A stretch of 64,000 nucleotides of DNA from UBA4416 sp048498515 (lineage in GTDB: Bacteria > Bacteroidota > Bacteroidia > B-17B0 > Aurantibacillaceae), in assembly GCA_048498515.1 (NCBI GenBank), contig JBEHXV010000010.1:1-64000 (forward strand). Reading direction: 5' to 3'. How positions within the stretch are numbered: position 1 is the stretch's first letter; each line of letters opens with the position of its first letter. Made by a program: the position numbers and the translations under genes. Shown here piece after piece: positions 18,809-28,608 of this stretch. Under the pieces are notes generated by a model. It ran no database searches. It saw nothing but the letters and a program-made list of their open reading frames with translations, and had not been told where the DNA came from.

Positions 18809-19453
18809 ATGCAGGGCATTATTCATAAAACCATTGATTATGTAAAACAGGAATTGGCTGATGCTGAAGCGGGGCATGACTGGTTTCATGTAGAGCGGGT
18901 TTATAAAACCGCTTTAACAATCAATGAAACAGAACAGGCCCATGAGCTGGTAGTTGCACTAGCGGCGCTGTTGCACGACATTGCCGACCCAAAATTTAAC
19001 AATGGCGATGAAACACTTGGACCACAAAAAGCGGAACATTTTTTAAAATCTGTTAGTGTTGATGAGGAGATCATTGAGCATGTAAAGCGCATTATTGCAA
19101 ACATGTCGTTTAAAAACAGTTTTGACGGCAATGCATTTACATCAAAGGAACTACAGGTAGTACAGGATGCCGACCGACTCGATGCCATGGGCGCTATTGG
19201 CATAGCCAGGGCCTTTACTTATGGTGGCTTTAAGAACAGGGTATTATACGACCCAGCCATAAAACCCATTGATCTCCACACCAAAGAAAGCTATAAAAAC
19301 ACCACTGCTCCCACCATCAATCACTTTTATGAAAAGTTGTTGCTGTTGAAAGACAAAATGAATACCACAACCGGAAAGGCAATGGCTGCCAAACGCCATG
19401 AGGTAATGGTGAATTACCTGGACCGGTTTTTTGAAGAGTGGGAAGGGAAATAA
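18809..19453 (+). CDS. HD-domain phosphohydrolase
   Basis: The 214-residue cytoplasmic protein has the HD metal-binding pattern: H in HDWFHVERV, the HD pair in ALLHDIADPK and a distal Asp in QDADRLDAMGAIGIAR. This matches the YedJ/YpgQ group of HD hydrolases, which cleave nucleotide-like phosphates; the true substrate is not known. Start and length are normal for the family. It is divergent from the ACMSD gene and convergent with the DUF885 gene, with which it shares a terminator. Confidence 0.9.
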   Translation: MQGIIHKTIDYVKQELADAEAGHDWFHVERVYKTALTINETEQAHELVVALAALLHDIADPKFNNGDETLGPQKAEHFLKSVSVDEEIIEHVKRIIANMSFKNSFDGNAFTSKELQVVQDADRLDAMGAIGIARAFTYGGFKNRVLYDPAIKPIDLHTKESYKNTTAPTINHFYEKLLLLKDKMNTTTGKAMAAKRHEVMVNYLDRFFEEWEGK

Positions 19454-19462
19454 TTCGCTCTC

Positions 19463-19499
19463 AATAACCTGTCAGGTTTTAAAAACCTGACAGGTTATT
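19463..19499. terminator. Bidirectional terminator shared by two convergent genes
   Basis: A near-perfect hairpin with arms AATAACCTGTCAGGTTTT and its complement lies between the HD gene and the DUF885 gene. A T-run follows on the plus strand. The stop codon of the minus-strand gene (19495-19497) lies inside the right arm. CCTGTCAGG/CCTGACAGG hairpins recur in Bacteroidota genomes, so this may also be a dispersed repeat used as a terminator. Confidence 0.88.
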
Positions 19500-21273
19500 T
19501 TTTCAGCATCAATTCCTTAATGTATTTAACCGGCGCACTGCCATAACTCAGGAATTTTTCGTGGAACTGTTTCAGGTTAAATTTATCGCCTTCTTTTTTC
19601 ATGAGCTCCGCACGGAAATCGTAAATTTCTTTATAACCGGTAAAGTAAGAGCATAACTGTACCTGTGTTACCGAAACGCGTTTCCATTTTCCTTCGGCTT
19701 CTGCCTGCTGTTGGAATGCTTCGTTTACCAACAAGTTCATGGCATCTTCCTTGCTCAGGTTGTTCACGTGCACGCCGTAATCCAAAATGGTATTGCAGGT
19801 AGTGCGCAAGTTCCATTTGTAATACATGAGCCACATTTCAGGATCATTATTTCCATAGCCATTTTCCAGCATCATGCGCTCTGTATAAACCGCCCAGCCT
19901 TCCACCATGGCACCATTGCCAAAAATGGCTTTGATAATGCTAGGCGATTGGTTGGAATAAATGAGTTGTGTGTAATGACCCGGGATAGCCTCATGGATGT
20001 TAAGGATCTGTAAAATGTAATGGTTATATTCCCTTAAATAACTTTCAACCTGCTCTTTGCCCCAGCCCGAAAAACTTCCTACATTATAATAAGTATTGCC
20101 ATTTTTGTCGTAAGGACCAGGTGATGAAATGGAAGCGCCGGCAACGCCTGCCATATACGCCGGTTCTTTACGTACCACCAATGGTTTTGATGGATCAAGA
20201 TAAATCAGGTCTTTTTCTTTTATAAAGTTAACCAGCTTTGGGATCTGGTGTTCAATTTCCGTTTGGAACGAATCGGCTGCCACGTGCTTTAACGAAATTT
20301 TATCGATAACTTGTTTGATTAGTTTTAAGGTATCGGTCGGTTTTGGCGTTCTTCCTTTTTTTCCAAGCGAAGCGTTTTCGGCCTGTCCTATGTATTTGTC
20401 CCAAAGCCCATCGGCCAGTACAAACATTTGAGCATGCAATTCTTTTTTATGCTCCAACGCTTTTTGATAAATCTCATTAGCAGTGTAACCCGACTGAATA
20501 TCGAACTCAAACTTTTTGGCATAGAGCTCTTTTCCTAAACGGAAATTGCGACGATGATCTACCGGCGCAGTTTTCAACCATTTCACATAATCATTAATCG
20601 CCGCTATTGCTTCTTCGGCTCTTCTCTGGATAGCCAATTTTTCAGCCACATTCAAATGCGATCTATGTAGTGCGTCTTTTAAATCGGCATCAAACGTTGA
20701 GATACCACCTAAGTTCTGATCGATCGCTAATTCAGTGTGTGCCGTGGTAGGTCCATGTATGTTTTTCTTCGCCGCTTCGTAATAAGCCGGTATGTTTTTC
20801 ATGCGCAGGTAAAAGTTATGCAGCCTGGTATCCAGCGAATCGTAATTATTGGCCAATATTTCAGCAAAACCGCCACATACATTATAGTCGGCCGGATTCC
20901 ATTCATAGGCTTTAAGATCGGTAATGGACCACTGGGCCGATTTTAACTGGTTCTCTATCAAATAAAAATCGGTTTTATTATTATCGGACAAGGTGTTAAG
21001 GTCAAACTTTTTCAATGAATCGAGGTTTGTTTTGCAAAATGCCAATTCGGTTTGTCTTGCCGCTTCGTTAGGCACCACCAACACAGTGTCGTATTTATGA
21101 TACCCCTGACTACTCGCCCAGCCCGGATATTGCCTCCACAGCTCTTCAATAAAATGCTCCTTATAATTATTAAAAGTTTCATCCTGGTTGATAGCTGCAT
21201 CCGCTGTATGTTTTTCTTCGCCGCAGGAATTGATAATAAGTGCAATTGTCAAAAGGGAGAATAGTTTTTTCAT
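19495..21273 (-). CDS. DUF885 family lipoprotein, probable metallopeptidase
   Basis: The open frame begins at 21348, but the lipoprotein signal (MKKLFSLLTIALIINSC) starts at the ATG at 21273, which is taken as the start (592 residues). The family motif HEAIPGH, a variant of the HExxH zinc site, is present near the C-terminal third, followed by a conserved EGWAVYTE stretch. DUF885 proteins are distantly related to M32-type carboxypeptidases, but few substrates are known. The protein should be anchored in the envelope by its lipobox Cys. It is a monocistronic gene convergent with the HD gene. Confidence 0.9.
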   Translation of the reverse strand: MKKLFSLLTIALIINSCGEEKHTADAAINQDETFNNYKEHFIEELWRQYPGWASSQGYHKYDTVLVVPNEAARQTELAFCKTNLDSLKKFDLNTLSDNNKTDFYLIENQLKSAQWSITDLKAYEWNPADYNVCGGFAEILANNYDSLDTRLHNFYLRMKNIPAYYEAAKKNIHGPTTAHTELAIDQNLGGISTFDADLKDALHRSHLNVAEKLAIQRRAEEAIAAINDYVKWLKTAPVDHRRNFRLGKELYAKKFEFDIQSGYTANEIYQKALEHKKELHAQMFVLADGLWDKYIGQAENASLGKKGRTPKPTDTLKLIKQVIDKISLKHVAADSFQTEIEHQIPKLVNFIKEKDLIYLDPSKPLVVRKEPAYMAGVAGASISSPGPYDKNGNTYYNVGSFSGWGKEQVESYLREYNHYILQILNIHEAIPGHYTQLIYSNQSPSIIKAIFGNGAMVEGWAVYTERMMLENGYGNNDPEMWLMYYKWNLRTTCNTILDYGVHVNNLSKEDAMNLLVNEAFQQQAEAEGKWKRVSVTQVQLCSYFTGYKEIYDFRAELMKKEGDKFNLKQFHEKFLSYGSAPVKYIKELMLKK

Positions 21274-21435
21274 GGGATAAATTTTATAACAAATGTAATA
21301 TTTAAACCATAATGTAGAAATACCGGCCAATTGTGTAAACAAATTCACATAAAAGGCCTGTAATTCCTCTGTTTTTAGGAATTTTTACTGGCTTTTAGTT
21401 TGAATGTAAAAAGCAAACACTAAAATTAAGAAATC

Positions 21436-21588
21436 ATGAGCAAGCAGGGAGGAAGAGATTTAGAAAGGGTTCGCCAGCAAAAAGCAGCGCCCTCGCACAC
21501 AGGTGCAACACACAAAATTGAAACTGAAAAAAACAAAAAAGCTGAAGCTGATCTTAAGTTAAAAGATAAAGGTCAACATCGCAAATAA
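21436..21588 (+). CDS. Small basic protein, 50 residues
   Basis: The short frame MSKQGGRDLERVRQQ... has 50 codons and a strong terminator 54 bases past its stop. It is highly charged (about one third Lys, Arg, Glu or Asp), has no membrane segment and is likely disordered or helical. The downstream terminator and isolation from other frames suggest a real expressed unit. No function can be assigned. Confidence 0.6.
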   Translation: MSKQGGRDLERVRQQKAAPSHTGATHKIETEKNKKAEADLKLKDKGQHRK

Positions 21589-21641
21589 AGAAAGTTTGCC
21601 AGACTTTACTGTTAGTAATAGGGTAGTAAATAAGGCAAATC

Positions 21642-21675
21642 AAAAACCCATCCGCTCACTGAGGGATGGGTTTTT
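21642..21675 (+). terminator. Terminator after the 50-residue protein gene
   Basis: Perfect 12-bp arms (AAAAACCCATCC / GGATGGGTTTTT) with a 10-base loop end in a T-run on the plus strand. The left A-run would let it work in the other direction too. Confidence 0.85.
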
Positions 21676-21720
21676 GCCGTTTTAAAACATAAACAAAACA
21701 ATCGTTGAATTTTTAAATCT

Positions 21721-21792
21721 CACCCCGGAAACACAGAGAAAACCTTTAGTGTATTATAAATAATTTCTGTGCCCTCTGCGCCTCTGTGGTAA
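21721..21792. repeat. CACAGAG-type intergenic repeat
   Basis: The stretch holds ACACAGAGAAAACC and CCTCTGCGCCTCTGTGGT, two inverted halves that can pair through CACAGAG/CTCTGTG. A related half (CTCACCACAGAGGCATAAAGGACACGGAG) occurs at about 25748-25777. It resembles a dispersed non-coding repeat. Confidence 0.5.
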
Positions 21793-21802
21793 AAAAAGAA
21801 CA

Positions 21803-22135
21803 TTAGTAAACCACAAAGCTCACATCAATGCTATTATACACGCATGGCTGCAGGCCTTTAAAGTTAAGTTGAATAAATTGTTTTTCAAGATCAGCTTTGG
21901 CTTCTTTGTTGTTGGTAACGGCATTCACTTCTGTGACCTTGCCGTTTTCATTCACTGCAAAATAAATCGTAATTTTTTGTGTTTTTGCCTGCTGTTTCAA
22001 CGCATCGGGCATTACCAGGCTTGTTTGAACTTTTTTGCTCAGGTTGTGAGTTAATGATACATTGGTGTCGTCGTTTGCATTTACAGAATAGGTAAAGCTC
22101 ATTAACAGGGCGAAGATGAGGGTAATCGTTTTCAT
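21803..22135 (-). CDS. Small secreted protein resembling a TonB C-terminal domain
   Basis: The 110-residue product has a signal peptide (MKTITLIFALLMSFTYSVNA). Its mature part follows the beta-alpha-beta pattern of TonB C-terminal-like proteins, with IYFAVNENGKVTEVNAV and a final strand SIDVSFVVY. No membrane anchor or proline-rich linker is present, so it cannot act as a full TonB. Stand-alone proteins of this type are frequent in Bacteroidota, with unknown roles in the periplasm. It is monocistronic. Confidence 0.7.
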   Translation of the reverse strand: MKTITLIFALLMSFTYSVNANDDTNVSLTHNLSKKVQTSLVMPDALKQQAKTQKITIYFAVNENGKVTEVNAVTNNKEAKADLEKQFIQLNFKGLQPCVYNSIDVSFVVY

Positions 22136-22279
22136 AGTAATTTGTTTGTTTATGCATAGGACGCCTGTGAAAACAAAAAAGTTACAGTGAAAAAGAAAAG
22201 TTGACAGCGATTAAAGAGATGAGTTAAAAGACCTCGCACCTTAGCCCCTCTCCAAAGGAGAAGAAAACAGAACAATAAG

Positions 22280-24313
22280 CTATTCTAAATTCTTTAAAAT
22301 ATTTTCGTCTACCATATTGGCCAACGTAACCTTTAAATTCGGTGTACGTTCCATTTCGCGTTTAATGGCAAAAACGGCTTCCTTGTTGCGGGCCCAGCTA
22401 CGGCGGGCAATGCCATTGTTCACATCCCAAAACAACATGGATTTAAGTCTTCTGTCGGCATCAGCCGTTCCATCCAGCACCATGCCAAAGCCTCCGTTAA
22501 TGACCTCGCCCCAGCCCACGCCGCCGCCGTTATGCAAACTGATCCAGGTGGCACCGCGGAAAGAGTCGCCTACAAAATTTTGCACAGCCATGTCGGCGGT
22601 ATATTTAGAGCCATCATAAATATTAGAGGTTTCGCGGTAAGGCGAATCGGTACCGCTTACATCATGATGGTCGCGGCCTAATACTACCGGCGCCGAAATT
22701 TCTTTATTGGCAATGGCCTTGTTAATGGCTTCGGCTACTTTTACACGACCTTCGCTATCGGCGTACAAAATGCGGGCTTGCGAGCCAACCACTAAATTAT
22801 TTTTCATGGCATCACGAATCCAGACGATGTTGTCGTTCAGTTGTTGTTTAATTTCAGCCGGCGCTGTTTTATACATTTCTTCCAAAACAGCTAAAGCAAT
22901 CTCATCGGTTTTACGCAAATCATTTTCGTTAGCGCTGGTACACACCCAGCGGAAAGGCCCAAAGCCATAGTCAAAACACATGGGCCCTAAAATATCCTGT
23001 ACATAAGAATTGTATTTGAAGGTTGCTCCTGTGTGCCCTCCTTTTTGCGGAGGGAGTTCCTTATAAATATCGGCCCCTGCTCTGCCAGCTTCCAGCAAAA
23101 AGGCATTTCCATAGTCAAAGAAATACATGCCTTGTTTGTTTAGGGTGTTAATGGCATTAGCATGGCGCACCAGTGTTTTTTGCACTTCCTCTTTAAATTT
23201 ACCAGGATTAGAGGCCATCATCTCATTACTTTCTTCAAGCGTTAAACCTGCAGGATAGTAACCACCCGCCCAAGGATTATGCAATGAGGTTTGATCGGAA
23301 CCGATATCTACCTTTATGTTTTCCTTTACAATTCGCTCCCACAAATCAACCACATTGCCCTGATATGCCAGCGAAACGGCTTCTTTTGCCGCCGTAGCTT
23401 TTTTAATGCGTTCAACCAGTTCCGTGAGGTCGGGATGCACTTCATCTACCCAGCCCTGTGTTTTGCGGGTATTCACGGCTTTAGGATTAATTTCGGCTGT
23501 TACAGAAACAAGGCCTGCAATTTTTGCCGCTTTGGGCTGTGCACCGCTCATCCCACCTAGTCCACAGGTAACAAATAATTTTCCCTGGCGGTCTTCTTCT
23601 GTTTTCGAAATTTTACGTGCCGCGTTCATCACGGTAATACAGGTACCGTGCACAATGCCTTGCGGACCTATGTACATAAAGGAGCCTGCTGTCATTTGTC
23701 CGTATTGCGTTACACCAAGGGCATTGTATTTTTCCCAGTCATCGGGTTTGCTGTAATTCGGGATCATCATGCCATTAGTGACTACCACACGTGGCGCATC
23801 CTTATGCGAAGGGAACAAACCCATGGGGTGCCCACTGTATAAAGCCAGTGTTTGCTCATTCGTCATAGTAGCCAAATACTGCATGGTGAGTAAATACTGC
23901 GCCCAGTTTTGAAATACCGCGCCATTGCCTCCATAAGTAATTAACTCGTGGGGATGCTGTGCCACCGCATAATCCAGGTTATTGCTGAGCATGTGCATGA
24001 TAGCGGCAGCTTGTACACTTTTATGAGGATAATCGTGAATTGGGCGTGCAAAAATTTTATAATCGGGACGAAAACGGTACATGTAAATACGTCCGTAAGT
24101 GTTGAGTTCATTCAAGAATTCGTTTGCCAGTACAGCATGATGCTGTGGCTCAAAATAACGCAGGGCATTTTGAACCGCCAGCTTTTTTTCTTCGGCATTT
24201 AAAATGGCCTTGCGCTTTGGGGCGTGGTTGATGCTGGTTTCGTAAGCTTTTGGTTCGGGCAATGTTGCCGGTATTCCCTGTAATATGTGTTGTTGAAATT
24301 GTTTCAATTCCAT
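22280..24313 (-). CDS. hutU: Urocanate hydratase
   Basis: The 677-residue enzyme adds water to urocanate to give imidazolonepropionate in histidine breakdown, using tightly bound NAD. The dinucleotide-binding stretch TCGLGGMSGAQPKAAKIAG and the active-site region LGPMCFDYGFGPFRWVC are clear. The protein is about 110 residues longer than the proteobacterial type and matches the longer form. The other histidine-utilisation genes (hutH, hutI, hutG or ftcD) are not next to it, so the pathway is scattered or partial in this genome. Confidence 0.95.
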   Translation of the reverse strand: MELKQFQQHILQGIPATLPEPKAYETSINHAPKRKAILNAEEKKLAVQNALRYFEPQHHAVLANEFLNELNTYGRIYMYRFRPDYKIFARPIHDYPHKSVQAAAIMHMLSNNLDYAVAQHPHELITYGGNGAVFQNWAQYLLTMQYLATMTNEQTLALYSGHPMGLFPSHKDAPRVVVTNGMMIPNYSKPDDWEKYNALGVTQYGQMTAGSFMYIGPQGIVHGTCITVMNAARKISKTEEDRQGKLFVTCGLGGMSGAQPKAAKIAGLVSVTAEINPKAVNTRKTQGWVDEVHPDLTELVERIKKATAAKEAVSLAYQGNVVDLWERIVKENIKVDIGSDQTSLHNPWAGGYYPAGLTLEESNEMMASNPGKFKEEVQKTLVRHANAINTLNKQGMYFFDYGNAFLLEAGRAGADIYKELPPQKGGHTGATFKYNSYVQDILGPMCFDYGFGPFRWVCTSANENDLRKTDEIALAVLEEMYKTAPAEIKQQLNDNIVWIRDAMKNNLVVGSQARILYADSEGRVKVAEAINKAIANKEISAPVVLGRDHHDVSGTDSPYRETSNIYDGSKYTADMAVQNFVGDSFRGATWISLHNGGGVGWGEVINGGFGMVLDGTADADRRLKSMLFWDVNNGIARRSWARNKEAVFAIKREMERTPNLKVTLANMVDENILKNLE

Positions 24314-24425
24314 AAGTATAGTTAGTGAGTTATTGATTTAAAGAATTATAGATTACAATAAGTTTTAGTCTGTGAATTTAATACTAAATGTTTAAACTTT
24401 AATTTACTTTATTTGTTAATCCATT

Positions 24426-25748
24426 ATGACTAAAATTTCCATTTTTTGGTTCAGGAGAGACCTGCGGCTCGAAGATAATGCCGGCCTGTACCATGCCTTA
24501 AAAAAGGGCGGACCCGTGCTCCCGGTTTTTATTTTCGATCAAAACATCCTTGATAAACTGGAAAACAAACAGGACGGACGAGTGGAGTTTATTCATAATG
24601 CTATTTTAAATTTAGACACACAATTGCAAAAATTACATTCGGGTATTAAGGTCTTTTTTTCAACGCCCGAAAAAGCCTTCAGGGAATTAATTAAAACATA
24701 CGACATTGAGGCAGTATATGCCAATCACGATTATGAACCCTATGCCAACGAACGGGAGGAGGCCATAAAAGAATTACTGGCAAAGCATAAGGTTGGTTTC
24801 AGGACTTACAAGGACCAATGCATTTTTGAGAAGCTGGAAGTAACCAAAGACGATGGAAAACCTTATACGGTATTTACGCCCTACAGCCGTAAATGGAAAG
24901 CAACACTGAACGATTTTTATGTAAAATCTTATCCTAATAAAAAATACTTTAAACACTTCATACAAACAAAAGCATTTGACATACCAACCTTAAAAGAGCT
25001 TGGGTTTAAACCAAGCGGACTGGAATTTCCGCCAACCACCATTTCCAAATCCATTGTTACTCACTACAAAGAGCAACGCGACTTTCCGGCCATCAAAGGC
25101 ACCAGCCGGCTAAGCGTTCATTTGCGTTTTGGTACAGTAAGCATTCGCGCCCTTGCAAAACAAGCTATTGCATTGAATGAAACCTGGCTGAATGAATTGA
25201 TATGGCGCGATTTTTACATGATGATCCTGTTCCATTTTCCACATGCTGCCAAAAATTCGTTTAAGCCTCAGTACGACCTGGTAAAATGGCGGCACAGTGA
25301 AAAAGACTTTACCGCCTGGTGCCAGGGGCAAACAGGTTTTGCAATAGTAGACGCGGGGATGCGTGAATTAAATGCAACAGGTTTTATGCATAACCGGGTG
25401 CGCATGATCGTTGCCAGCTTTTTAGTGAAAGACCTTTTAATTGACTGGCGTTGGGGCGAGGCTTATTTTGCCGAAAAGCTCCTGGATTTTGACCTGAGCG
25501 CCAACAATGGCGGCTGGCAATGGGCGGCGGGTAGTGGTTGCGACGCGGCGCCTTATTTCCGCATCTTTAACCCTACGGAGCAAACAAAAAAATTTGATCC
25601 CGATCATGTCTATATTAAAAAATGGGTTCCTGAGTTTGGTACGGCTGATTATGTGAAACCCATTGTTGATCACAATGCCGCCAGGTTGAGAACATTGGCT
25701 GCTTATAAAGAAGCACTGGCAGAGGACAAACAGATGAAGTTGTTTTAA
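24426..25748 (+). CDS. Deoxyribodipyrimidine photolyase (class I type)
   Basis: The 440-residue flavoprotein repairs UV-made cyclobutane pyrimidine dimers using light. It opens with the photolyase N-domain (ISIFWFRRDLRLEDNAGL) and has the FAD-binding C-domain with NELIWRDFYMM, HNRVRMIVASFLVKDL and the closing LSANNGGWQWAAG/YFRIFNP motif. The tryptophans needed for photoreduction are in place. It is divergent from hutU with a 112-base gap. A cryptochrome role is possible but less likely with this motif set. Confidence 0.93.
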   Translation: MTKISIFWFRRDLRLEDNAGLYHALKKGGPVLPVFIFDQNILDKLENKQDGRVEFIHNAILNLDTQLQKLHSGIKVFFSTPEKAFRELIKTYDIEAVYANHDYEPYANEREEAIKELLAKHKVGFRTYKDQCIFEKLEVTKDDGKPYTVFTPYSRKWKATLNDFYVKSYPNKKYFKHFIQTKAFDIPTLKELGFKPSGLEFPPTTISKSIVTHYKEQRDFPAIKGTSRLSVHLRFGTVSIRALAKQAIALNETWLNELIWRDFYMMILFHFPHAAKNSFKPQYDLVKWRHSEKDFTAWCQGQTGFAIVDAGMRELNATGFMHNRVRMIVASFLVKDLLIDWRWGEAYFAEKLLDFDLSANNGGWQWAAGSGCDAAPYFRIFNPTEQTKKFDPDHVYIKKWVPEFGTADYVKPIVDHNAARLRTLAAYKEALAEDKQMKLF

Positions 25749-25874
25749 CTCACCACAGAGGCATAAAGGACACGGAGAAAAGAGAGCGCCCTTCGACTCC
25801 GCTCAGGGTGATACGAAAGGTTCAGTAATTTGGTGGCTGATCGCGACAAGTCGTGACCCAAAGCCCAAATGACA
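25749..25874. repeat. Intergenic patchwork of dispersed repeat pieces
   Basis: The short gap between the photolyase and TlpA-like genes holds three repeat-like pieces: a CACAGAG half (about 25753), CCTTCGACTCCGCTCAGG (about 25789-25806), and the near-palindrome TCGCGACAAGTCGTGA (25841-25856). A copy of the last with an inverted centre is found inside the coding region at 45487. Confidence 0.5.
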
Positions 25875-27146
25875 TTAATGCTTGCTCATCAGCAGGCTTT
25901 CAATCAGGTCTTCGGTTTTCTTTTTATACTGCTCGTATACTTTTCCGGTTGCCGGACCATTGAAACCCGTGTAAATGGATTTGACATTATGGTCCCTGTC
26001 TAAAATAATGGTGGTTGGAAAAGCGGAAATTGAATTCAGGAAAGGGAAGCTTTCCGAAGCTTTTGCCTTACCGGTTAAACCTGTAATTAAAAACTCGTAG
26101 TCGGCGCCAAATTTTATTTTGGAACGCAGGGCATTGTTCTTGGCTTTTTCAAAATCGGTGGTGCGCTCATAAGCCAATGCTACAATTTCAAGTCCCTTAC
26201 TTTTATATTGTTTATAAAGCTTTGCCAGGTAAGTGGTCTCATCCATGCAGTTAGGGCACCAGGTTCCCATAATTTCAATGATAACTACTTTATTCTTAAA
26301 CTTTTCATCGGAGAGGCTAACGGTCTTCTTATTAAGGTTAGGAAATGAAAATGAAATGCGTTCGTTCGGATTTTTTAAATAGGTAATGCTTTCCGGATCT
26401 TTTAATTCAAACTTCTCGTTACGAACAGCAACCCAATCTTCGGTTCCCGAAATGCCGGCATAGAAGCGGCCTGTGAGCGAGTCGGCATCGCCTTTTTGAG
26501 CGGAGCTGTTGGCAAAGAATAAAAACGCGTGCGAGCCATCAAAGCAGGAAATGACCATGTTATTGTTTTGTACAACGCCTTCCAGGAAACGGTAATCGCC
26601 TGTTTCGGTTAAAAAGGTACCGGTAAGAATATTGCCTTTTTGGGTAAATACGCCTATGGCCTTGTATTCGTCTTCTTTTTTCGCGTTAAACGTCACTTCA
26701 TATTTCCCGGTAAAATTAAGCACCGCTTTTTCCTTCCCGGCTATTACGGGCTCAGTTACAAAACGGTTTTTATCACCGTAATAGGCTTCAAAGGGAATCT
26801 TGTTCTTTTCTTTTTTAGCGTAATTGATCCAGGTGCCCGTAAGTGTGTCGTTTCGTAATTGTGTCCTGAACTCCGAATCAAATACCGGCATTTTAAAGAT
26901 CACCGAATCCTTTAGAACAGTGATCTCGGTTACCTCAATTTTTTCCTCCGCATTACGAACTTCAATAATTGGCTTTCCTTTCACATAGCTTACATCAAAG
27001 TTAAATGGCAAAATGATCTCGTTCTTTTTTTCGCTAAGCGTTAATACACCACGCCATGTCCCGGCTTTAAAGCCCGTTTGTGCAAACGACAAAAATGCCA
27101 GGTGAATAAATAAAAACGTTAAGCAAGGGGACAGGACGATTTTCAT
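25875..27146 (-). CDS. TlpA-like thiol-disulfide oxidoreductase with N-terminal beta domain
   Basis: The 423-residue protein has a signal peptide, a long beta-rich N-terminal part (about 25-270) and a C-terminal thioredoxin-fold domain. The redox motif is CPNC in MGTWCPNCMDE, with a cis-Pro strand in SAFPTTIILDRD. It should act in the periplasm to reduce or exchange disulfides, with the N-terminal domain providing binding. Such two-part TlpA proteins are common in Bacteroidota. It lies 42 bases downstream of the kinase gene on the same strand. Confidence 0.9.
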   Translation of the reverse strand: MKIVLSPCLTFLFIHLAFLSFAQTGFKAGTWRGVLTLSEKKNEIILPFNFDVSYVKGKPIIEVRNAEEKIEVTEITVLKDSVIFKMPVFDSEFRTQLRNDTLTGTWINYAKKEKNKIPFEAYYGDKNRFVTEPVIAGKEKAVLNFTGKYEVTFNAKKEDEYKAIGVFTQKGNILTGTFLTETGDYRFLEGVVQNNNMVISCFDGSHAFLFFANSSAQKGDADSLTGRFYAGISGTEDWVAVRNEKFELKDPESITYLKNPNERISFSFPNLNKKTVSLSDEKFKNKVVIIEIMGTWCPNCMDETTYLAKLYKQYKSKGLEIVALAYERTTDFEKAKNNALRSKIKFGADYEFLITGLTGKAKASESFPFLNSISAFPTTIILDRDHNVKSIYTGFNGPATGKVYEQYKKKTEDLIESLLMSKH

Positions 27147-27188
27147 GTATTTTAATTTGTTTTTAAAAATAGCTATTTAAATGCATTA

Positions 27189-28463
27189 TCAGGCAGAAAA
27201 AACAAGATTGATATAGGCCCCGTTATCATTCCTGAACGATAATTTCGCATCAATCTGATCGGCCAGCGATTCTATCAGGGTAATTCCCAGGGAGGTTTCT
27301 TTCCTGTCCTGCAGGTCCTTAAATCCCGAACCATTATCGGATATGGAGATCTGGAGGGATTCGAAAATAACTTTCATTTGGATCTTTATCCTGTGCGACC
27401 CATCTCCTTGTTTAAAAGCGTGCTTAAATGAATTTGTAACTGCCTCATTTACAATAAGTCCTACAGGAACCGCTTTGGTAATGGGAATTTCAACGGCATC
27501 GAGTTCTTTAATGATCTCGACCTGTGAATGGAGCGGAAAGCCTTTTACCACTTCCTGCACCAGCTCTGAGAGGTATAAGGAAAAATTGATCTTCGACAGG
27601 TTATCTTTTTTGTACAACCGTTCGTGCACCATAGCTATGCTCATTACCCTGTTTTTGGCATCCAGCAAAAAGGTCTTGGTTTCATCGCTTTGGGCATTTT
27701 CTATTTGCAGGCTCAACAAACCTGAAATAACGGCCAGGTTATTTTTTACCCGGTGCTGGATCTCGGCCAGGAGGATCTCTTTTTCTTTTAAGGAGGCCGA
27801 AACGCCGGCCTTGGCTTCATGCTCTTTTTCGGAAGAGGCAATTACCTCATTGTTTTGGCGATTGATGAGCTTAACCACAAGGTATACCAAAAACACCGTC
27901 AGCACAACAGTGAGCCAGCTGTTGTACATGAGCAATACTTCATTGTCTTCAACACTTACTGTTATGTTCTTAAGGCTCTCTATATTTAAAAACCTTGCGG
28001 CAAAAAAACTAAAGAGCGTAATGGTAAAGAATATGATGGTACGGTAATCGGGTTTGTGCGGATTATGAATAAGCGCTATGCAAAAAATGACCGGGAAGTA
28101 ATATAAATAGCAGGCCACCGACACATCGTAGTTTTGGTTTATTAAAAAGATGGTAACGTTGATGGAAATAACAAAGGCATAGGTTGCCAGGTTGTAAAGT
28201 CTTTGGGAATTGAACAAAAGGATCAGGAGACTGGAAAATGTAGTAAAACTTACGGTAGCAACCGGGTAAGCTCCACCTAAAAAGAATACTGATGTACCGC
28301 CAATTATTAGCCCTGAAATAATGATAAGTGCAAACAGGTTAACGACCCTAACCTCCCGCTTCTGATAAAAATCCAGCTCATCTTTAACCCCTAATTCAAT
28401 CAGTTTTTTTAAGATCATGCCGGTTTGTATGTAGAATAAGGGTTTTTTATAAACAGTAAGCAA
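27189..28463 (-). CDS. HisKA_2-type membrane sensor histidine kinase
   Basis: The protein has up to 424 residues. About six membrane helices (roughly 45-205) are followed by a short coiled part and a kinase of the HisKA_2 group. Its phosphoacceptor is in AEIQHRVKNNLAVISGLLSLQ. The ATPase domain has NEAVTNSFKHAF (N-box) and DNGSGF (G-box). A second start at 28418 (MILKKLIELGV) would give a shorter, more usual N-terminus. No response regulator lies next to it, so it is an orphan kinase here. Confidence 0.9.
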   Translation of the reverse strand: MLTVYKKPLFYIQTGMILKKLIELGVKDELDFYQKREVRVVNLFALIIISGLIIGGTSVFFLGGAYPVATVSFTTFSSLLILLFNSQRLYNLATYAFVISINVTIFLINQNYDVSVACYLYYFPVIFCIALIHNPHKPDYRTIIFFTITLFSFFAARFLNIESLKNITVSVEDNEVLLMYNSWLTVVLTVFLVYLVVKLINRQNNEVIASSEKEHEAKAGVSASLKEKEILLAEIQHRVKNNLAVISGLLSLQIENAQSDETKTFLLDAKNRVMSIAMVHERLYKKDNLSKINFSLYLSELVQEVVKGFPLHSQVEIIKELDAVEIPITKAVPVGLIVNEAVTNSFKHAFKQGDGSHRIKIQMKVIFESLQISISDNGSGFKDLQDRKETSLGITLIESLADQIDAKLSFRNDNGAYINLVFSA

Positions 28464-28608
28464 TTTAACAATTCTCCCTTAAAAAATACCTGTACCAGGC
28501 AGATGTTAAATTTTCTACAACATAGCTAAAAAACGGGCACAAAAAATTCTTCATTGCCGTGTCATAATCAGATTGGGCTTTGCATGATAACACAAAACAG
28601 ACATTTCA

